Part shown: positions 55,044-63,991 of the stretch, one piece after another | Numbering within the stretch: position 1 is the first letter of the stretch | How the letters are laid out: every line of letters begins with the position of its first letter | Assembly: GCA_022820645.1 (NCBI GenBank) | Contig: JAJEFD010000009.1 | Coordinates: 293,651-357,650, forward strand | Direction of reading: 5' to 3' | Source of the DNA: Dehalococcoidia bacterium | GTDB lineage: Bacteria > Chloroflexota > Dehalococcoidia > Lucifugimonadales > Australimonadaceae | DNA length: 64,000 nucleotides | Position numbers and translations under genes: made by a program | The notes under the pieces: generated by a model | Database searches by the model: none | Told to the model about the DNA's origin: nothing | Seen by the model: only the letters and a program-made list of their open reading frames with translations

Positions 55044-56330
55044 TCAGAGCGGGTCGAGCGTCTGCTGGCCGCCCATGTAGGGCACGAGCGCGTCCGGCAG
55101 GCGGACGGAGCCGTCCGGCTGCTGGTACGTCTCCAGCAAGGCGATGAGCACGCGCGGCAGCGCGAGGCCGGAGCCGTTGAGCGTGTGCACGAGGTCCGGG
55201 CGCGCGCCGTGCTCCTTCCGGTAGCGGATGTTGGCGCGCCGCGCCTGGAAGTCGGTGCAGTTGGAGCACGAGCTGACCTCCAGCCACTCCTCGCTGGCGG
55301 GCGTCCATATCTCCACGTCGTAGCTCAGCGTCGACGCGAAACCGAGGTCGCCGCTGCACAGCTGCAGGATGCGGAACGGCAGGCCGAGGCCCCGCACGAT
55401 GTCCGACGCGTGCTCCACGAGTTCGTCCAGCGCGGCGGGCGACTGCTCTGGCTCGACGAACTGGTACATCTCCACTTTCTCGAACTGGTGGAGGCGCTTG
55501 AGTCCCCGCACCTGCGAGCCCGCGGCTGCGCGCTCGCGCCGGAAGCAGGGCGTGTGCGCCATGTACTTGATGGGCAGCGACCCCGGCGCCAGTATCTCGT
55601 CGGCGTGGAGGCTGGTGAGCGGCACCTCCGCTGTGGGGATGAGCCAGAGGTCCTCCTCCGCGTCGTGGTAGAGCGCGTCGGCGAACTTCGGCAGGTTGCT
55701 GCTGTTCACCAGTGTCTGCCCGAGCACGAGGAACGGCACGCCGCGCTCCTCGTAGCCGTGACGCTCCCGGTGCAGGTCGAGCATCCACTGCACGACGGCG
55801 CGCTGCAGCCGCGCGCCCGCTTCGCCGAGCGCGTAGAACATCCGGCCGGAGAGCTTCGCGCCGCGCTCGAAGTCGGTGACGCCGAGCGACTCGGACAGCT
55901 CCCAGTGCGGCTTCAGTTCGAAGTCGTAGGCGCGCTTCTCGCCCTCCTCCCGGACGACGACGTTGCCGGTCTCGTCCTCGCCGTCCGGCACGGCGTCGGA
56001 GACGATGTTGGGGAGCGTGAGCATCGTGTCGCGGAACGAGGCTTCCAGCGTGCGTGACTCGTCCTCCAGCGTCTTGAGCCGCTCGCCGAGGACGCGCACC
56101 TCTTCCTTGCGGGCGTCGGCTTCGGCGGCTGCGCCGCTCTTCATCAGGTCGCCGATGGCGCGGCTCGCCTCGTTCCGGCGCGCGCGCAGCTCTTCGAGTT
56201 CGCTCAGCGCCTGCCGCCACTGCTCGTCGGTCCGCGCAAGCTCGGCCACGACGCCGGAGTCCTCGCCGCGACGCTCCAACGAGCGGGCGATGGTCTGCGG
56301 ACTGCGGCGCAGCAGGTTCGTGCTAAGCAT
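55044..56330 (-). CDS. serS: Seryl-tRNA synthetase
   Basis: The 428-residue class II synthetase has an N-terminal coiled coil (about 30-105) and the motif 2 region FRRERAAAGSQVRGLKRLHQFEKVEM. Motif 3 is in LNGSGLALPRVLIALLETYQ. It charges tRNA-Ser. It overlaps lysS by eight bases, so the two synthetases are in one operon with greA. Confidence 0.96.
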   Translation of the reverse strand: MLSTNLLRRSPQTIARSLERRGEDSGVVAELARTDEQWRQALSELEELRARRNEASRAIGDLMKSGAAAEADARKEEVRVLGERLKTLEDESRTLEASFRDTMLTLPNIVSDAVPDGEDETGNVVVREEGEKRAYDFELKPHWELSESLGVTDFERGAKLSGRMFYALGEAGARLQRAVVQWMLDLHRERHGYEERGVPFLVLGQTLVNSSNLPKFADALYHDAEEDLWLIPTAEVPLTSLHADEILAPGSLPIKYMAHTPCFRRERAAAGSQVRGLKRLHQFEKVEMYQFVEPEQSPAALDELVEHASDIVRGLGLPFRILQLCSGDLGFASTLSYDVEIWTPASEEWLEVSSCSNCTDFQARRANIRYRKEHGARPDLVHTLNGSGLALPRVLIALLETYQQPDGSVRLPDALVPYMGGQQTLDPL

Positions 56331-57813
56331 CCGCCTCTCCCACGTGGCGCACCTGCGGGAACAGCATGACGTCGCGGATCGTCGTCTGGCCGGTGAGGAT
56401 CATGACGAGCCGGTCGATGCCGATGCCGAGCCCGCCGGTGGGCGGCATGCCGTGCTCCAGCGCGGTGAGGAAGTCCTCGTCCATGCGGTCGAGGTCCTCG
56501 CCCTGGTACTGCTTCCGCAGCTCCTCCTGCTCGGCGAGCCGCTCGCGCTGCACGTCCGGGTCGTTCAGCTCGGTGAACGAGTTGGCGATCTCCATGCCGG
56601 CGGCGAACGCTTCGAACCGCTCGGTGTAGCGCGGGTTGTCCGGGCTCGCCTTCGCGAGCGGCGACATCTCGACCGGGTAGTCGACGAGGAACGCCGGCTG
56701 CACGAGCTTCGGCTCGACGAACGTGCCGACGAGCTTGTCGATGAGCCTGCCGCGGCTCTCGGCATACGTGGCGGCGACGCCGATGGCGCGCATCCGGTCG
56801 GCGAGCGACGCCGCATCCGGGTGGTCGTCGAGGTTCACCCCCGCGTACTGCTCGATGGCGTCGTGCAGGGAGATGCGCGGCCACGGGCCGGTGAGGCGTA
56901 TCACCTCGCCGCCGTACTCGATGTTCGTGCCGCCGGTGACCTCGAGCGCGACCTGCGGCACGAGCGTCTCCACGAGCCGCATCACGTCGTTGTAGTCGGC
57001 GTACGCCTCGTACGATTCGAGCGAGGTGAACTCGGGGTTGTGGGAGGCGTCGATGCCCTCGTTGCGGAAGACGCGGCCTATCTCGTAGACCTTGTCCATG
57101 CCCCCGACGATGAGGCGCTTGAGGTAGAGCTCCGTCGCGATGCGGAGGTAGATCTCGCGGTCGAGCGCGTTGTGGCGGGTGACGAACGGCTGGGCCATCG
57201 CTCCGGCGGGGATAGGCACGAGCACGGGCGTGTCGACTTCCAGGAAGCCGCGCGCGTCGAAGAAGGCGCGGATGGCGGAGATGATGCGGCTGCGCGCGCG
57301 CATCGTCTCGTGCACCTCGCGGTTGGAGATCAGGTCCAGGTAGCGCTGCCGGTAGCGCTGCTCCACGTCGCGCAGGCCGTGGAACTTCTCCGGCGGGGGC
57401 CGGAGCGCCTTCGCCAGCAGCGTGAGGCCCTCCACGGCGAGCGATATCTCGCCCATCTTCGTGCGGATCAGCGTGCCGGACGCGCCCGCGAAGTCGCCGA
57501 GGTCGAGATCGTCCACCAGCGCGTAGTCGTTGCCGAGCGCGTCGCTGCGGATGAACAGCTGCAGCCGCCCTTCCGAGTCCTCGACGTCGGCGAACGACGC
57601 CTTGCCCATGCGGCGCAGGCGCACGATGCGCCCGGCGACGGTGGCGGCGGGGCCGTCGCTGCCCGCGGCTTCGGCGTCGGTGAAGGCGCGCGCGGCCTCA
57701 GCCGTCGTGTGCGTCCGGTGGAAGCGGGCGGGGTAGGGGTCTACGCCGCGCCCGCGCAGCCGCTCCAGCTTGGCTCGGCGGCTGGCGAGCAACTCGTCTC
57801 CGCGTTGGGGCAT
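56323..57813 (-). CDS. lysS: Lysyl-tRNA synthetase, class II
   Basis: The 496-residue protein has an OB-fold anticodon-binding domain (about 55-145), motif 1 around FLEVDTPVLVPIPAGAMA, motif 2 in RVFRNEGIDASHNPEFTSLE and motif 3 in GIGIDRLVMILTGQTTIRDVMLFP. It charges tRNA-Lys. The stop overlaps the start of serS by eight bases; greA lies 27 bases upstream. Confidence 0.97.
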   Translation of the reverse strand: MPQRGDELLASRRAKLERLRGRGVDPYPARFHRTHTTAEAARAFTDAEAAGSDGPAATVAGRIVRLRRMGKASFADVEDSEGRLQLFIRSDALGNDYALVDDLDLGDFAGASGTLIRTKMGEISLAVEGLTLLAKALRPPPEKFHGLRDVEQRYRQRYLDLISNREVHETMRARSRIISAIRAFFDARGFLEVDTPVLVPIPAGAMAQPFVTRHNALDREIYLRIATELYLKRLIVGGMDKVYEIGRVFRNEGIDASHNPEFTSLESYEAYADYNDVMRLVETLVPQVALEVTGGTNIEYGGEVIRLTGPWPRISLHDAIEQYAGVNLDDHPDAASLADRMRAIGVAATYAESRGRLIDKLVGTFVEPKLVQPAFLVDYPVEMSPLAKASPDNPRYTERFEAFAAGMEIANSFTELNDPDVQRERLAEQEELRKQYQGEDLDRMDEDFLTALEHGMPPTGGLGIGIDRLVMILTGQTTIRDVMLFPQVRHVGEADA

Positions 57814-57840
57814 CGGCGTCTCCGGTTGAGAGGTTCCGTT

Positions 57841-58320
57841 CTACTGAACGGAGACGATGGTGATGGACTGAGAGCCGGAAGGCGTCTTGAACTCCACCTT
57901 CTGCCCGGCCTTCTTGCCGAGGAGCGCCTTCCCCAGCGGCGACTCGTTGGAGATGCGCCCGTCCGTGGGGGAGGCTTCCGTGCTGCCGACGATGGTGTAG
58001 GTGTCGGCCTTCTTCCCCTTCCCCATCTGCACCGCGACGATGGAGCCGAGCTCGACGACGTCGGAACTGGCCCCGGCCTGGGTGTGGTCGGGGATGATGA
58101 CGGCGTTCGCGATCATCATCTCCAGCTCCTGGATGCGGCCCTCCACGAACGCCTGCTCGTTCTTCGCTTCCTCGTACTCGGCGTTCTCCAGTTCCCCGAC
58201 TTCCTTGGAGTCCTGGATGCGTTCAGCCACTTCCTGGCGCCGCACGCTGCGGAGCTGGTCGAGCTCCTCTTCCAGTTCGTGGAGCCCGGCGGTCGTCAGG
58301 TATGTGCCTTCCAAGGCCAT
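57841..58320 (-). CDS. greA: Transcription elongation factor GreA
   Basis: The 159-residue protein has an N-terminal coiled-coil hairpin (TYLTTAGLHELEEELDQL to AYEEAKNEQAFVEGRI region) with the acidic tip and a C-terminal FKBP-like domain ending in PSGSQSITIVSV. It stimulates transcript cleavage in stalled RNA polymerase. Length is that of GreA (158). It is first in the greA-lysS-serS operon. Confidence 0.95.
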   Translation of the reverse strand: MALEGTYLTTAGLHELEEELDQLRSVRRQEVAERIQDSKEVGELENAEYEEAKNEQAFVEGRIQELEMMIANAVIIPDHTQAGASSDVVELGSIVAVQMGKGKKADTYTIVGSTEASPTDGRISNESPLGKALLGKKAGQKVEFKTPSGSQSITIVSVQ

Positions 58321-58348
58321 GGAGCAGCCCTCCGGTATGTTGGAGAAA

Positions 58349-58402
58349 GCCGAGCGCCCCTGGGAGTCCTCCCGCTGTCAGACGCTCGGCCCGCCTATTC
58401 TA
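58349..58402 (-). promoter_or_regulatory. greA promoter and leader stem-loop
   Basis: On the minus strand TAGAAT (58397-58402) is a good -10 with TTTACT 17 bases upstream. The 70-nt leader contains GCCGAGCG/CGCTCGGC arms (58383-58390 and 58349-58356) closing a long hairpin in front of the ribosome site. Confidence 0.55.
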
Positions 58403-58480
58403 TCCGTAGCCCGCGGGTAAGTAAACGTCAGCGCGCAGAAGCGCTGCGGGAAACCCCCCTAACCCTGCGAGCTAGTTTCA

Positions 58481-58510
58481 TTGAACAGAGATTCAAACGA
58501 AGTCTAGACT
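58481..58510 (+). promoter_or_regulatory. rsmD-coaD promoter
   Basis: TTGAAC (58481-58486), an 18-base spacer and TAGACT (58505-58510) make a good sigma-70 promoter about 70 bases before rsmD. Confidence 0.65.
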
Positions 58511-58580
58511 TTGTGCCAAGAGTTTCAGGCGGCAGGACGACCTGCCGGACAGGGGAGCGGCGCTGCGGATAACGGGCGGA

Positions 58581-59117
58581 ATGGCAAGAGGCGTACCGCT
58601 GAGTTCGCCCAGGGCGCCCGGCGTGAGACCCACGACCGACAGAGTGCGGAGCGCGTTGTTCAACATCCTCGCTCGGTACGGGATCGAGGACTCTCACGTC
58701 GCAGACCTCTTCGCGGGAACAGGCTCCCTGGGCATCGAGGCTCTCAGCCGGGGAGCGGCCCATTCCGGGTTCGTCGAGGCAGACCGGAGGCAGATAGCAG
58801 TGATCAAGGCCAACCTGCAGACAGCGGGGTTCGCGGACAGGGCGGACGTTCACGCGGCGCGCGCCGAGGACGCCCTCGACCGTTTGGGCCGCTGCGATTT
58901 CCTGCTGATGGACCCGCCGTACACGCAGCCGTTCCCCGCCGCCCTCATCGCGCGCATCGGCGAGGCCGGTCTGCTGCGGGACGAGGGCATCCTGGTCTGC
59001 GGCCACTCCAGCCGCACCGCCGCGGACGACCGCTGCGGCACGCTCCTGAAGTGGGACGACCGCCGCTACGGCGACACGTCGCTGGCGTTCTACAGCCGCG
59101 CGGAGGCTGCGGCATGA
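58581..59117 (+). CDS. rsmD: 16S rRNA (guanine-N2)-methyltransferase RsmD
   Basis: The 178-residue protein has the SAM motif VADLFAGTGSLGIEALSRGA and the catalytic DPPY (LLMDPPYTQPFP), matching RsmD, which methylates G966 of 16S rRNA. The N-terminal RPTTDRVRSALFNIL is also typical. It overlaps coaD by four bases, the usual rsmD-coaD coupling in bacteria. Confidence 0.93.
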   Translation: MARGVPLSSPRAPGVRPTTDRVRSALFNILARYGIEDSHVADLFAGTGSLGIEALSRGAAHSGFVEADRRQIAVIKANLQTAGFADRADVHAARAEDALDRLGRCDFLLMDPPYTQPFPAALIARIGEAGLLRDEGILVCGHSSRTAADDRCGTLLKWDDRRYGDTSLAFYSRAEAAA

Positions 59118-59599
59118 CGACTGCGATCTACCCCGGCCGCTTCGACCCGGTCACCGCGGGACACCTGGACATCCTCCAGCGGGCCTCCTATCTCTTCGAG
59201 AAGGTCGTCATGGCCGTGTTCGAGGCGCCGCAGAAGCAGACGATGTTCTCCACGGAGGAGCGCGTCCAGCTGATACGGGAGGCCGCCGCCGGGCTGTCGA
59301 ACGTGGAGGTGCGGAGCTTCAGCGGCCTCGTCGTGGACTACGCGCAGGCGCAGGGGGCGACGGCCATCGTGAGGGGCATCAGGATGCACGCGGACTTCGA
59401 GTCCGAGTTCGAGATGGCGCTGATGAACCGGAAGCTCGCGCCGAACGTGGACGTGGTCTGCCTGATGACGGACGGACGCTACCAGTTCGTGCGGGCCTCC
59501 CTGCTCAAGGAAGTGGCGATGCTCGGCGGCGACATACGGGGACTTGCACCGGACAACGTTATCGCAGCGCTCGCGGAGCGCTTCGGACAACAGAGATAA
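59114..59599 (+). CDS. coaD: Phosphopantetheine adenylyltransferase
   Basis: The 161-residue nucleotidyltransferase has the T/HxGH motif in YPGRFDPVTAGHLDIL, VVDYAQAQGATAIVRGIR and FVRASLLKEVAMLGGDI. It makes dephospho-CoA in the fourth step of coenzyme A synthesis. The ATG overlaps the rsmD stop (ATGA). Length matches the family (about 160). Confidence 0.96.
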   Translation: MTTAIYPGRFDPVTAGHLDILQRASYLFEKVVMAVFEAPQKQTMFSTEERVQLIREAAAGLSNVEVRSFSGLVVDYAQAQGATAIVRGIRMHADFESEFEMALMNRKLAPNVDVVCLMTDGRYQFVRASLLKEVAMLGGDIRGLAPDNVIAALAERFGQQR

Positions 59600-59626
59600 C
59601 AGGACCGAGGAACCAAGGAGGAAATC

Positions 59627-60118
59627 ATGGAGTTACTGGACCTGGTGGACCGGCTGGAGAGCATGGCGGCTCAGTCCAAGAAGATGCCGATGACGAGCAT
59701 GTCCATGGTGGACACGGAGCACATGCTCGGGCTGATAGACCAGCTCCGCGTGGCGGTGCCCCGCAGCATCCACGAGGCGCAGGAGTTGATCGAGCGCCGC
59801 GAGCAGATCGTCAACCAGACGATGATCGACGCCCGCCGCATCCGCTCCACCGCCGAGGGCGACGCCCGCCTGCTCGTCGACGAGACGGAGTTGGTGAAGG
59901 CCGCCCAGCAGCGCTCGGAGGAGATCATCCAGGACGCCAACAGCAAGGCCGACCGGATCATCAGCCTCGCGGAGCAGGAGGCACAGCGGCGCCGCGACGG
60001 CGCGGACGACTACAGCCGCGACTGCCTGCACACGCTGGAAGAGCACGTCTCCAACATGCTGAACGAGATCCACGCGGGCCAGCGTGCCCTGCTGCCTGCG
60101 GTCAGCCTGTCCCGCTAA
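59627..60118 (+). CDS. Coiled-coil protein, DivIVA/ATP-synthase-b-like
   Basis: The 163-residue protein is almost entirely helical, with a coiled coil at about residues 40-140 (IHEAQELIERREQIVNQTMIDARRI and EEIIQDANSKADRIISLAEQEAQ in parts). No signal or membrane helix is seen. Such proteins are often placed behind coaD and may act in cell-shape or division scaffolding (inference). AAGGAGGAAATC precedes the ATG. Confidence 0.7.
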   Translation: MELLDLVDRLESMAAQSKKMPMTSMSMVDTEHMLGLIDQLRVAVPRSIHEAQELIERREQIVNQTMIDARRIRSTAEGDARLLVDETELVKAAQQRSEEIIQDANSKADRIISLAEQEAQRRRDGADDYSRDCLHTLEEHVSNMLNEIHAGQRALLPAVSLSR

Positions 60119-60149
60119 GCGCCTCGATTCCTCCTCCGGAGAACGCGCG

Positions 60150-60180
60150 CCTCTCCCTGCCGGTAAGCGGCGGGGAGAGG
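60150..60180 (+). terminator. Hairpin after the rsmD-coaD operon
   Basis: CCTCTCCC-T-GCCG and CGGC-G-GGGAGAGG form a stem of about 12 bp with a short loop, 32 bases after the last stop codon. There is no T-run. The arms also resemble the CCCTCTCCC repeats. Confidence 0.5.
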
Positions 60181-60308
60181 CCGTGCGCGTCTATTTCCTC
60201 TTCTGGTTTGGGCCCTCCCGGGGGGCGTGGGTGGTGCAACCTGCGCCGTGCGGATGGGCCGCACCCGCTATACTCCCTCCGTATTTCCCCTACGGAGGCT
60301 CGATACTC

Positions 60309-61655
60309 ATGTCTGCCACGCATTCCCTGGCCGCTTACGTCGCGAACGCGAACACGGACGACCTGCCCCCGTGGACGCTCCACGAGGCGAAGCGCACGCT
60401 CGTCAACATACTCGCAGTCTCACTCTCCGCTTCCGCAGACTCCGGCAGCCACGCGCTGATCGACTGGGCGCGTGACGAGGGCGCAGCCCCAAGGGCGTCG
60501 GTCGTCGGCTCAACGCTGCGGACGAGCGCGTTCAACGCCGCGATGGTCAACGGCTTCCTCGCACACCTGCAGGACTACGACGACACCCATTTCCCGACCG
60601 TGCTGCACCCGACCGCGCCGGTCTGGCCGGCGGTGCTCGCCGTCGCCGAGGAGCGCGGGACGTCCGGCAGGGACACGCTGGCGGCGTTCGTGCTGGGCGC
60701 GGAGGCGGCGTGCCGCGTCGCGATGTCGGTGCACCCGTGGCACTACGACATGGGCTGGCACATCACGGGCACGGCGGGCGTCTTCGGCGCCGCGGCGGGC
60801 GCGGGCAGGGTGCTGGGGCTCGGCACGGACGAGATGAACATGGCGGTAGGCATCGCGGGGACGTTCGCCGCGGGCGTGCGGGAGGTGTTCGGCAGCCACG
60901 CCAAGGCGTTGCACCCCGCGAAGGCGGCGAGCAACGGCCTGCAGTCCGCGCGACTGGCGGCGCAGGGCTTCACCGGCGCCGACGACATCCTCGGCGGTCG
61001 ACGCGGCTTCTGGCAGGTGCTGTCGCCGAACGGGCACGACGAGGCCGCGCTGCTCAGCGGCATCGGCGAGCGATGGGAACTCGGGAACAACGGCCTCAAG
61101 CCGTACGCCAACGGCGTCGTTTCGCACCCGATACAGGACGCGGTGATCACCCTGCGCAACGAGCACGGCATCGCGCCGGAGGACGTCGCCTCCATCAACG
61201 CCGAGGTGAACCCGCTGGTGCTGGAGCTGATGAACCGCGCGGAGCCGAGGCGCGGGCTGGAGGGCAAGTTCTCGTTCCAGCACTGCGCCGCCGCGGCGCT
61301 CGTCGACGGCGCAGGACACGACGCGCAGTTCTCCGACGCCCGCGTCGCCGACCCGGTCATCAGCGCGGTGCGCTCGAAGGTGAGCGCGACGATCGTCGAA
61401 TCGATGCGCGAGGACGAGGTGCGCCTCTCCATCACGCTCACCAGCGGGCAGGTGCACTCCATCTACGTTGAGCACGCGACCGGGTCGCCGGAGAACCCGA
61501 TGACCGACTCGGCGCTCGAGGCGAAGTACCGCTCCCTTGCGGGCGAGGCGCTCCCCGCAAGCCAGGTGGAGGAGCTGCTCGGGGCCGTGTGGGAACTGGA
61601 CTCGGCTCGGAACGTCGAGCAGGTAGCGCGCCTGATGGCGAAGGCGGAGGGGTGA
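60309..61655 (+). CDS. MmgE/PrpD-family protein (2-methylcitrate dehydratase-like)
   Basis: The 448-residue protein has LQDYDDTHFPTVLHPTAPVWPAVLAVAEE near residue 85, the family's active-site region, AGTFAAGVREVFGSHAKALHPAKAASNG in the middle and a C-terminal KFSFQHCAAAALVDG. Known members dehydrate 2-methylcitrate, or have cis-aconitate decarboxylase or related roles. GGAGG and TATACT lie upstream of the ATG at 60309. It is four bases from alaX. Confidence 0.85.
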   Translation: MSATHSLAAYVANANTDDLPPWTLHEAKRTLVNILAVSLSASADSGSHALIDWARDEGAAPRASVVGSTLRTSAFNAAMVNGFLAHLQDYDDTHFPTVLHPTAPVWPAVLAVAEERGTSGRDTLAAFVLGAEAACRVAMSVHPWHYDMGWHITGTAGVFGAAAGAGRVLGLGTDEMNMAVGIAGTFAAGVREVFGSHAKALHPAKAASNGLQSARLAAQGFTGADDILGGRRGFWQVLSPNGHDEAALLSGIGERWELGNNGLKPYANGVVSHPIQDAVITLRNEHGIAPEDVASINAEVNPLVLELMNRAEPRRGLEGKFSFQHCAAAALVDGAGHDAQFSDARVADPVISAVRSKVSATIVESMREDEVRLSITLTSGQVHSIYVEHATGSPENPMTDSALEAKYRSLAGEALPASQVEELLGAVWELDSARNVEQVARLMAKAEG

Positions 61656-61659
61656 ATCG

Positions 61660-62376
61660 ATGACTGAGGAGATCTTCCACCACGACGCATACGTGCGCAG
61701 GTTCAATGCGCAGGTCACGGCGTCGGACGACAACGCGGTGACTTTCGACAGGACGGCGTTCTTCCCCGGAGGCGGCGGTCAGCCGTGCGACGTGGGAACG
61801 ATCGCGTGCGAGAGCGGCATCGAGCGGCGGGTCGTGGCCGTGAAGCGCCGCGACGGCGACATCTGGCACGAGCTGGACGGCTCCGCGCCCGCCGTTGGCG
61901 AGGCGGCGATGTGCACGCTGAACTGGCAGCACCGGCACCAGCTGATGCGGACGCACACGGCGTTGCACATCCTCTGCGGCGTCATCTGGCGCGACTTCGG
62001 CGCCCACGTCACGGGCGGCAACATGACGCCGCTCGCCGCCCGGATGGACTTCGAACTGGAGAGCATGAGCGCGGACTTCGCCGAGCGCGTCGAGGAGCTG
62101 GCGAACGCGGAGATCGCGCTCGCCCGGGAGATCGGCGTCCGCTTCCTGCCGCGCGACGAGGCGATGGCGCACCCGGACCTCATCCGCACGAAGATCAACC
62201 TGCTGCCGGAGGGCATCGCCGAGGTGCGCGTCGTCGACATCGCCGGGCTGGACGTGCAGGCGGACGGCGGCACACACGTCGCGGACACCTCGGAGGTGGG
62301 CCGCATCCGCGTCGTCGGCCACGAGAGCAAGGGCCGCATCAACAAGCGCCTCCGCATCGCCGTGGAAGACGCCTGA
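61660..62376 (+). CDS. Alanyl-tRNA editing protein AlaX-like
   Basis: The 238-residue protein matches the editing domain of alanyl-tRNA synthetase: TAFFPGGGGQPCDVG, LMRTHTALHIL (the HxxxH zinc pair) and DGGTHVADTSEVG. In that last motif the usual Cys before GGTHV is Asp. AlaX proteins hydrolyse mischarged Ser- or Gly-tRNA-Ala. The first ATG follows GGGGTGAATCG closely. Confidence 0.85.
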   Translation: MTEEIFHHDAYVRRFNAQVTASDDNAVTFDRTAFFPGGGGQPCDVGTIACESGIERRVVAVKRRDGDIWHELDGSAPAVGEAAMCTLNWQHRHQLMRTHTALHILCGVIWRDFGAHVTGGNMTPLAARMDFELESMSADFAERVEELANAEIALAREIGVRFLPRDEAMAHPDLIRTKINLLPEGIAEVRVVDIAGLDVQADGGTHVADTSEVGRIRVVGHESKGRINKRLRIAVEDA

Positions 62377-62380
62377 GTTC

Positions 62381-62505
62381 CGTCCTTCCCGCGCAGGCGG
62401 GGATCCAGGTGACCGTCAGGTCACACCTGCGCAGCAGCGCACACGGCGCCCCGCGCCCCTTGTCATGCTGAGCGGAGCGCAGCGGAGTCGAAGCATCTCT
62501 CAGGG
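62381..62505 (+). repeat. Dispersed repeats between alaX and methyltransferase
   Basis: CGTCCTTCCCGCGCAGGCGGGGATCC (about 62381-62406) is a diverged copy of the CCCGCC/GCGGG element seen in lhr. GTCATGCTGAGCGGAGCGCAGC...CATCTCTCAGGG (62462-62505) is one arm of the MITE-like element at 53588. Confidence 0.7.
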
Positions 62506-62531
62506 CTAAGCCCGGAAGAGGAGTACGTTCG

Positions 62532-63347
62532 ATGGCAGACGACACCCAGACGTCCGAGTACACGATGGGCTACAGCGAAGAGTTCCTGCGGATGCTGCAC
62601 CGGCGCAGCGCCCAGAGCCACGCCGCGTACCTGCTACCGCACCTCGGACCGGGCATGCGCCTGCTGGACTTCGGCTGCGGGCCGGGCACCATCTCGGTCG
62701 GTCTCGCGAAGGCGGTCGAGCCCGGCGAGTTGCACGGCGTCGACCTCGAGGAATCGCAGATCCTCATGGCGCGTGCTGCCGCCGGGGCGGGAGGACACGC
62801 CAACGCGACGTTCCACGTCGGCGACGTCACGGCGCTGCCGTTCGAGGACGACTCGTTCGACGTCGCTCACTGCCACGCGGTGCTGATGCACGTGCCGGAC
62901 ACACAGGCGATGCTGGCGGAGGTGAAGCGTGTGCTGAAGCCCGGCGGCATGATCGCCGGCCGCGAGATGATCGGTACGGCATCGTTCATGGAGCCCGACT
63001 TCGGAAGCAGCGAGGCATGGGCTGCGTTCGTGCAGCTCATCGCCGCCAACGGAGGACACCCCCAGATGGGGAAGGAGCTTCCAGACGTCCTGTTGGAGGC
63101 CGGGTTCACGGATGTCCGCGCAGGCGCATCCTTCGATTTCTTCGGCACCCGGGAGGACGTCGCCTTCTTCCACGCCGTCGCCACGGGCTGGTTCTTCTCG
63201 GACGAGGTCATTGGAGCAGCGACGAAGTACGGGCTGGCGACCCAGGAGCAGTTCGAGGCCTGGCGCGTTGCCACGGACCGGTGGCGGGACCATCCTGGGT
63301 CGGTTGGCGCCATCGGCTTCGGCGAGGCTGTCGCCTTCAAGCCGTGA
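62532..63347 (+). CDS. Class I SAM-dependent methyltransferase
   Basis: The 271-residue protein has SAM motif I LLDFGCGPGTISVGLA (residues about 36-51), an acidic HGVDLEESQI ending strand 2 and FDVAHCHAVLMHVPD, the pattern of UbiE/COQ5-type small-molecule methyltransferases. The late KRVLKPGGMIAGREMI is also typical. The substrate is unknown. AAGAGGAG precedes the ATG at 62532. Confidence 0.88.
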   Translation: MADDTQTSEYTMGYSEEFLRMLHRRSAQSHAAYLLPHLGPGMRLLDFGCGPGTISVGLAKAVEPGELHGVDLEESQILMARAAAGAGGHANATFHVGDVTALPFEDDSFDVAHCHAVLMHVPDTQAMLAEVKRVLKPGGMIAGREMIGTASFMEPDFGSSEAWAAFVQLIAANGGHPQMGKELPDVLLEAGFTDVRAGASFDFFGTREDVAFFHAVATGWFFSDEVIGAATKYGLATQEQFEAWRVATDRWRDHPGSVGAIGFGEAVAFKP

Positions 63348-63393
63348 CAGCGGCGGGAAGCAACAACAAGTACCGCTATCGAGTCACTCCCTC

Positions 63394-63603
63394 CTACCGA
63401 TAGAGGCGTTTCGCCGCCCGCCAGAACAGCACCGCCCCGAAGAGCAAGCCCCCCGCTCCTGCGGCCAAAGCGAGCCTGTTGTCAATTCCTATCGTCATCA
63501 TCAGCCCGCACCCGCACAGGAGCATGAGGGACAGCACGAGCAGCACCACAGGGTCCACGCCCGTCTCCGCTTCCGGCAGTTCCTCTTCTCGCGGCTCCGT
63601 CAT
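63394..63603 (-). CDS. Small membrane protein with two helices
   Basis: The 69-residue protein has an acidic start (TEPREEELPEAETG) and two hydrophobic segments, about 18-37 (VVLLVLSLMLLCGCGLMM) and 42-60. GGGAG lies at good distance from the ATG at 63603; an ATG six bases earlier is also possible. Function unknown. It follows the next membrane protein gene on the same strand after 34 bases. Confidence 0.6.
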   Translation of the reverse strand: MTEPREEELPEAETGVDPVVLLVLSLMLLCGCGLMMTIGIDNRLALAAGAGGLLFGAVLFWRAAKRLYR

Positions 63604-63637
63604 CGTCATTCTCCCTTTTGCGTCACCCGGCCACGGC

Positions 63638-63991
63638 CTAGTGGAGGATGGCGGGCTCCCCTGTCTCAATGAAGTAGAGCGTGGCCAGGAAGATGGCGAC
63701 CGCCATCCAGAAGGTCGTCCACGCGTAGGGTCTGACCAGACTCGCGGGCTGGTAGGGCGACGGCAGCCGGGGGGTGCTGGCCAACCGCAGAAGCGTCAGG
63801 ATGCTGCAGGGCACGGCTGCCACGGCGATGTACATCCACACGGGGAACGACGACTGCTCAAGTGACGAGATGATGACGATGAATGAGATGAAGATGAAGA
63901 ACACGGTCGGCGCCAGCAGCCAGAGGAGATAGGCGGTTCTCGGATGGAATATCCATGAGCCGGTGCGCTGCCCCTTGAGGCGTCTCATCAT
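63638..63991 (-). CDS. Small membrane protein with three helices
   Basis: The 117-residue protein has hydrophobic segments at about 20-44 (LLWLLAPTVFFIFISFIVIISSL), 50-68 and 88-107. There is no family signature. The ATG at 63991 is nine bases from the window end, so the true start and promoter could lie outside. Confidence 0.55.
   Translation of the reverse strand: MMRRLKGQRTGSWIFHPRTAYLLWLLAPTVFFIFISFIVIISSLEQSSFPVWMYIAVAAVPCSILTLLRLASTPRLPSPYQPASLVRPYAWTTFWMAVAIFLATLYFIETGEPAILH

Noticed and set aside
53586..58572. Long plus-strand open frames opposite M16, serS and lysS
   Set aside because: They mirror well-recognised minus-strand genes and show only His/Arg/Val-rich shadow composition.
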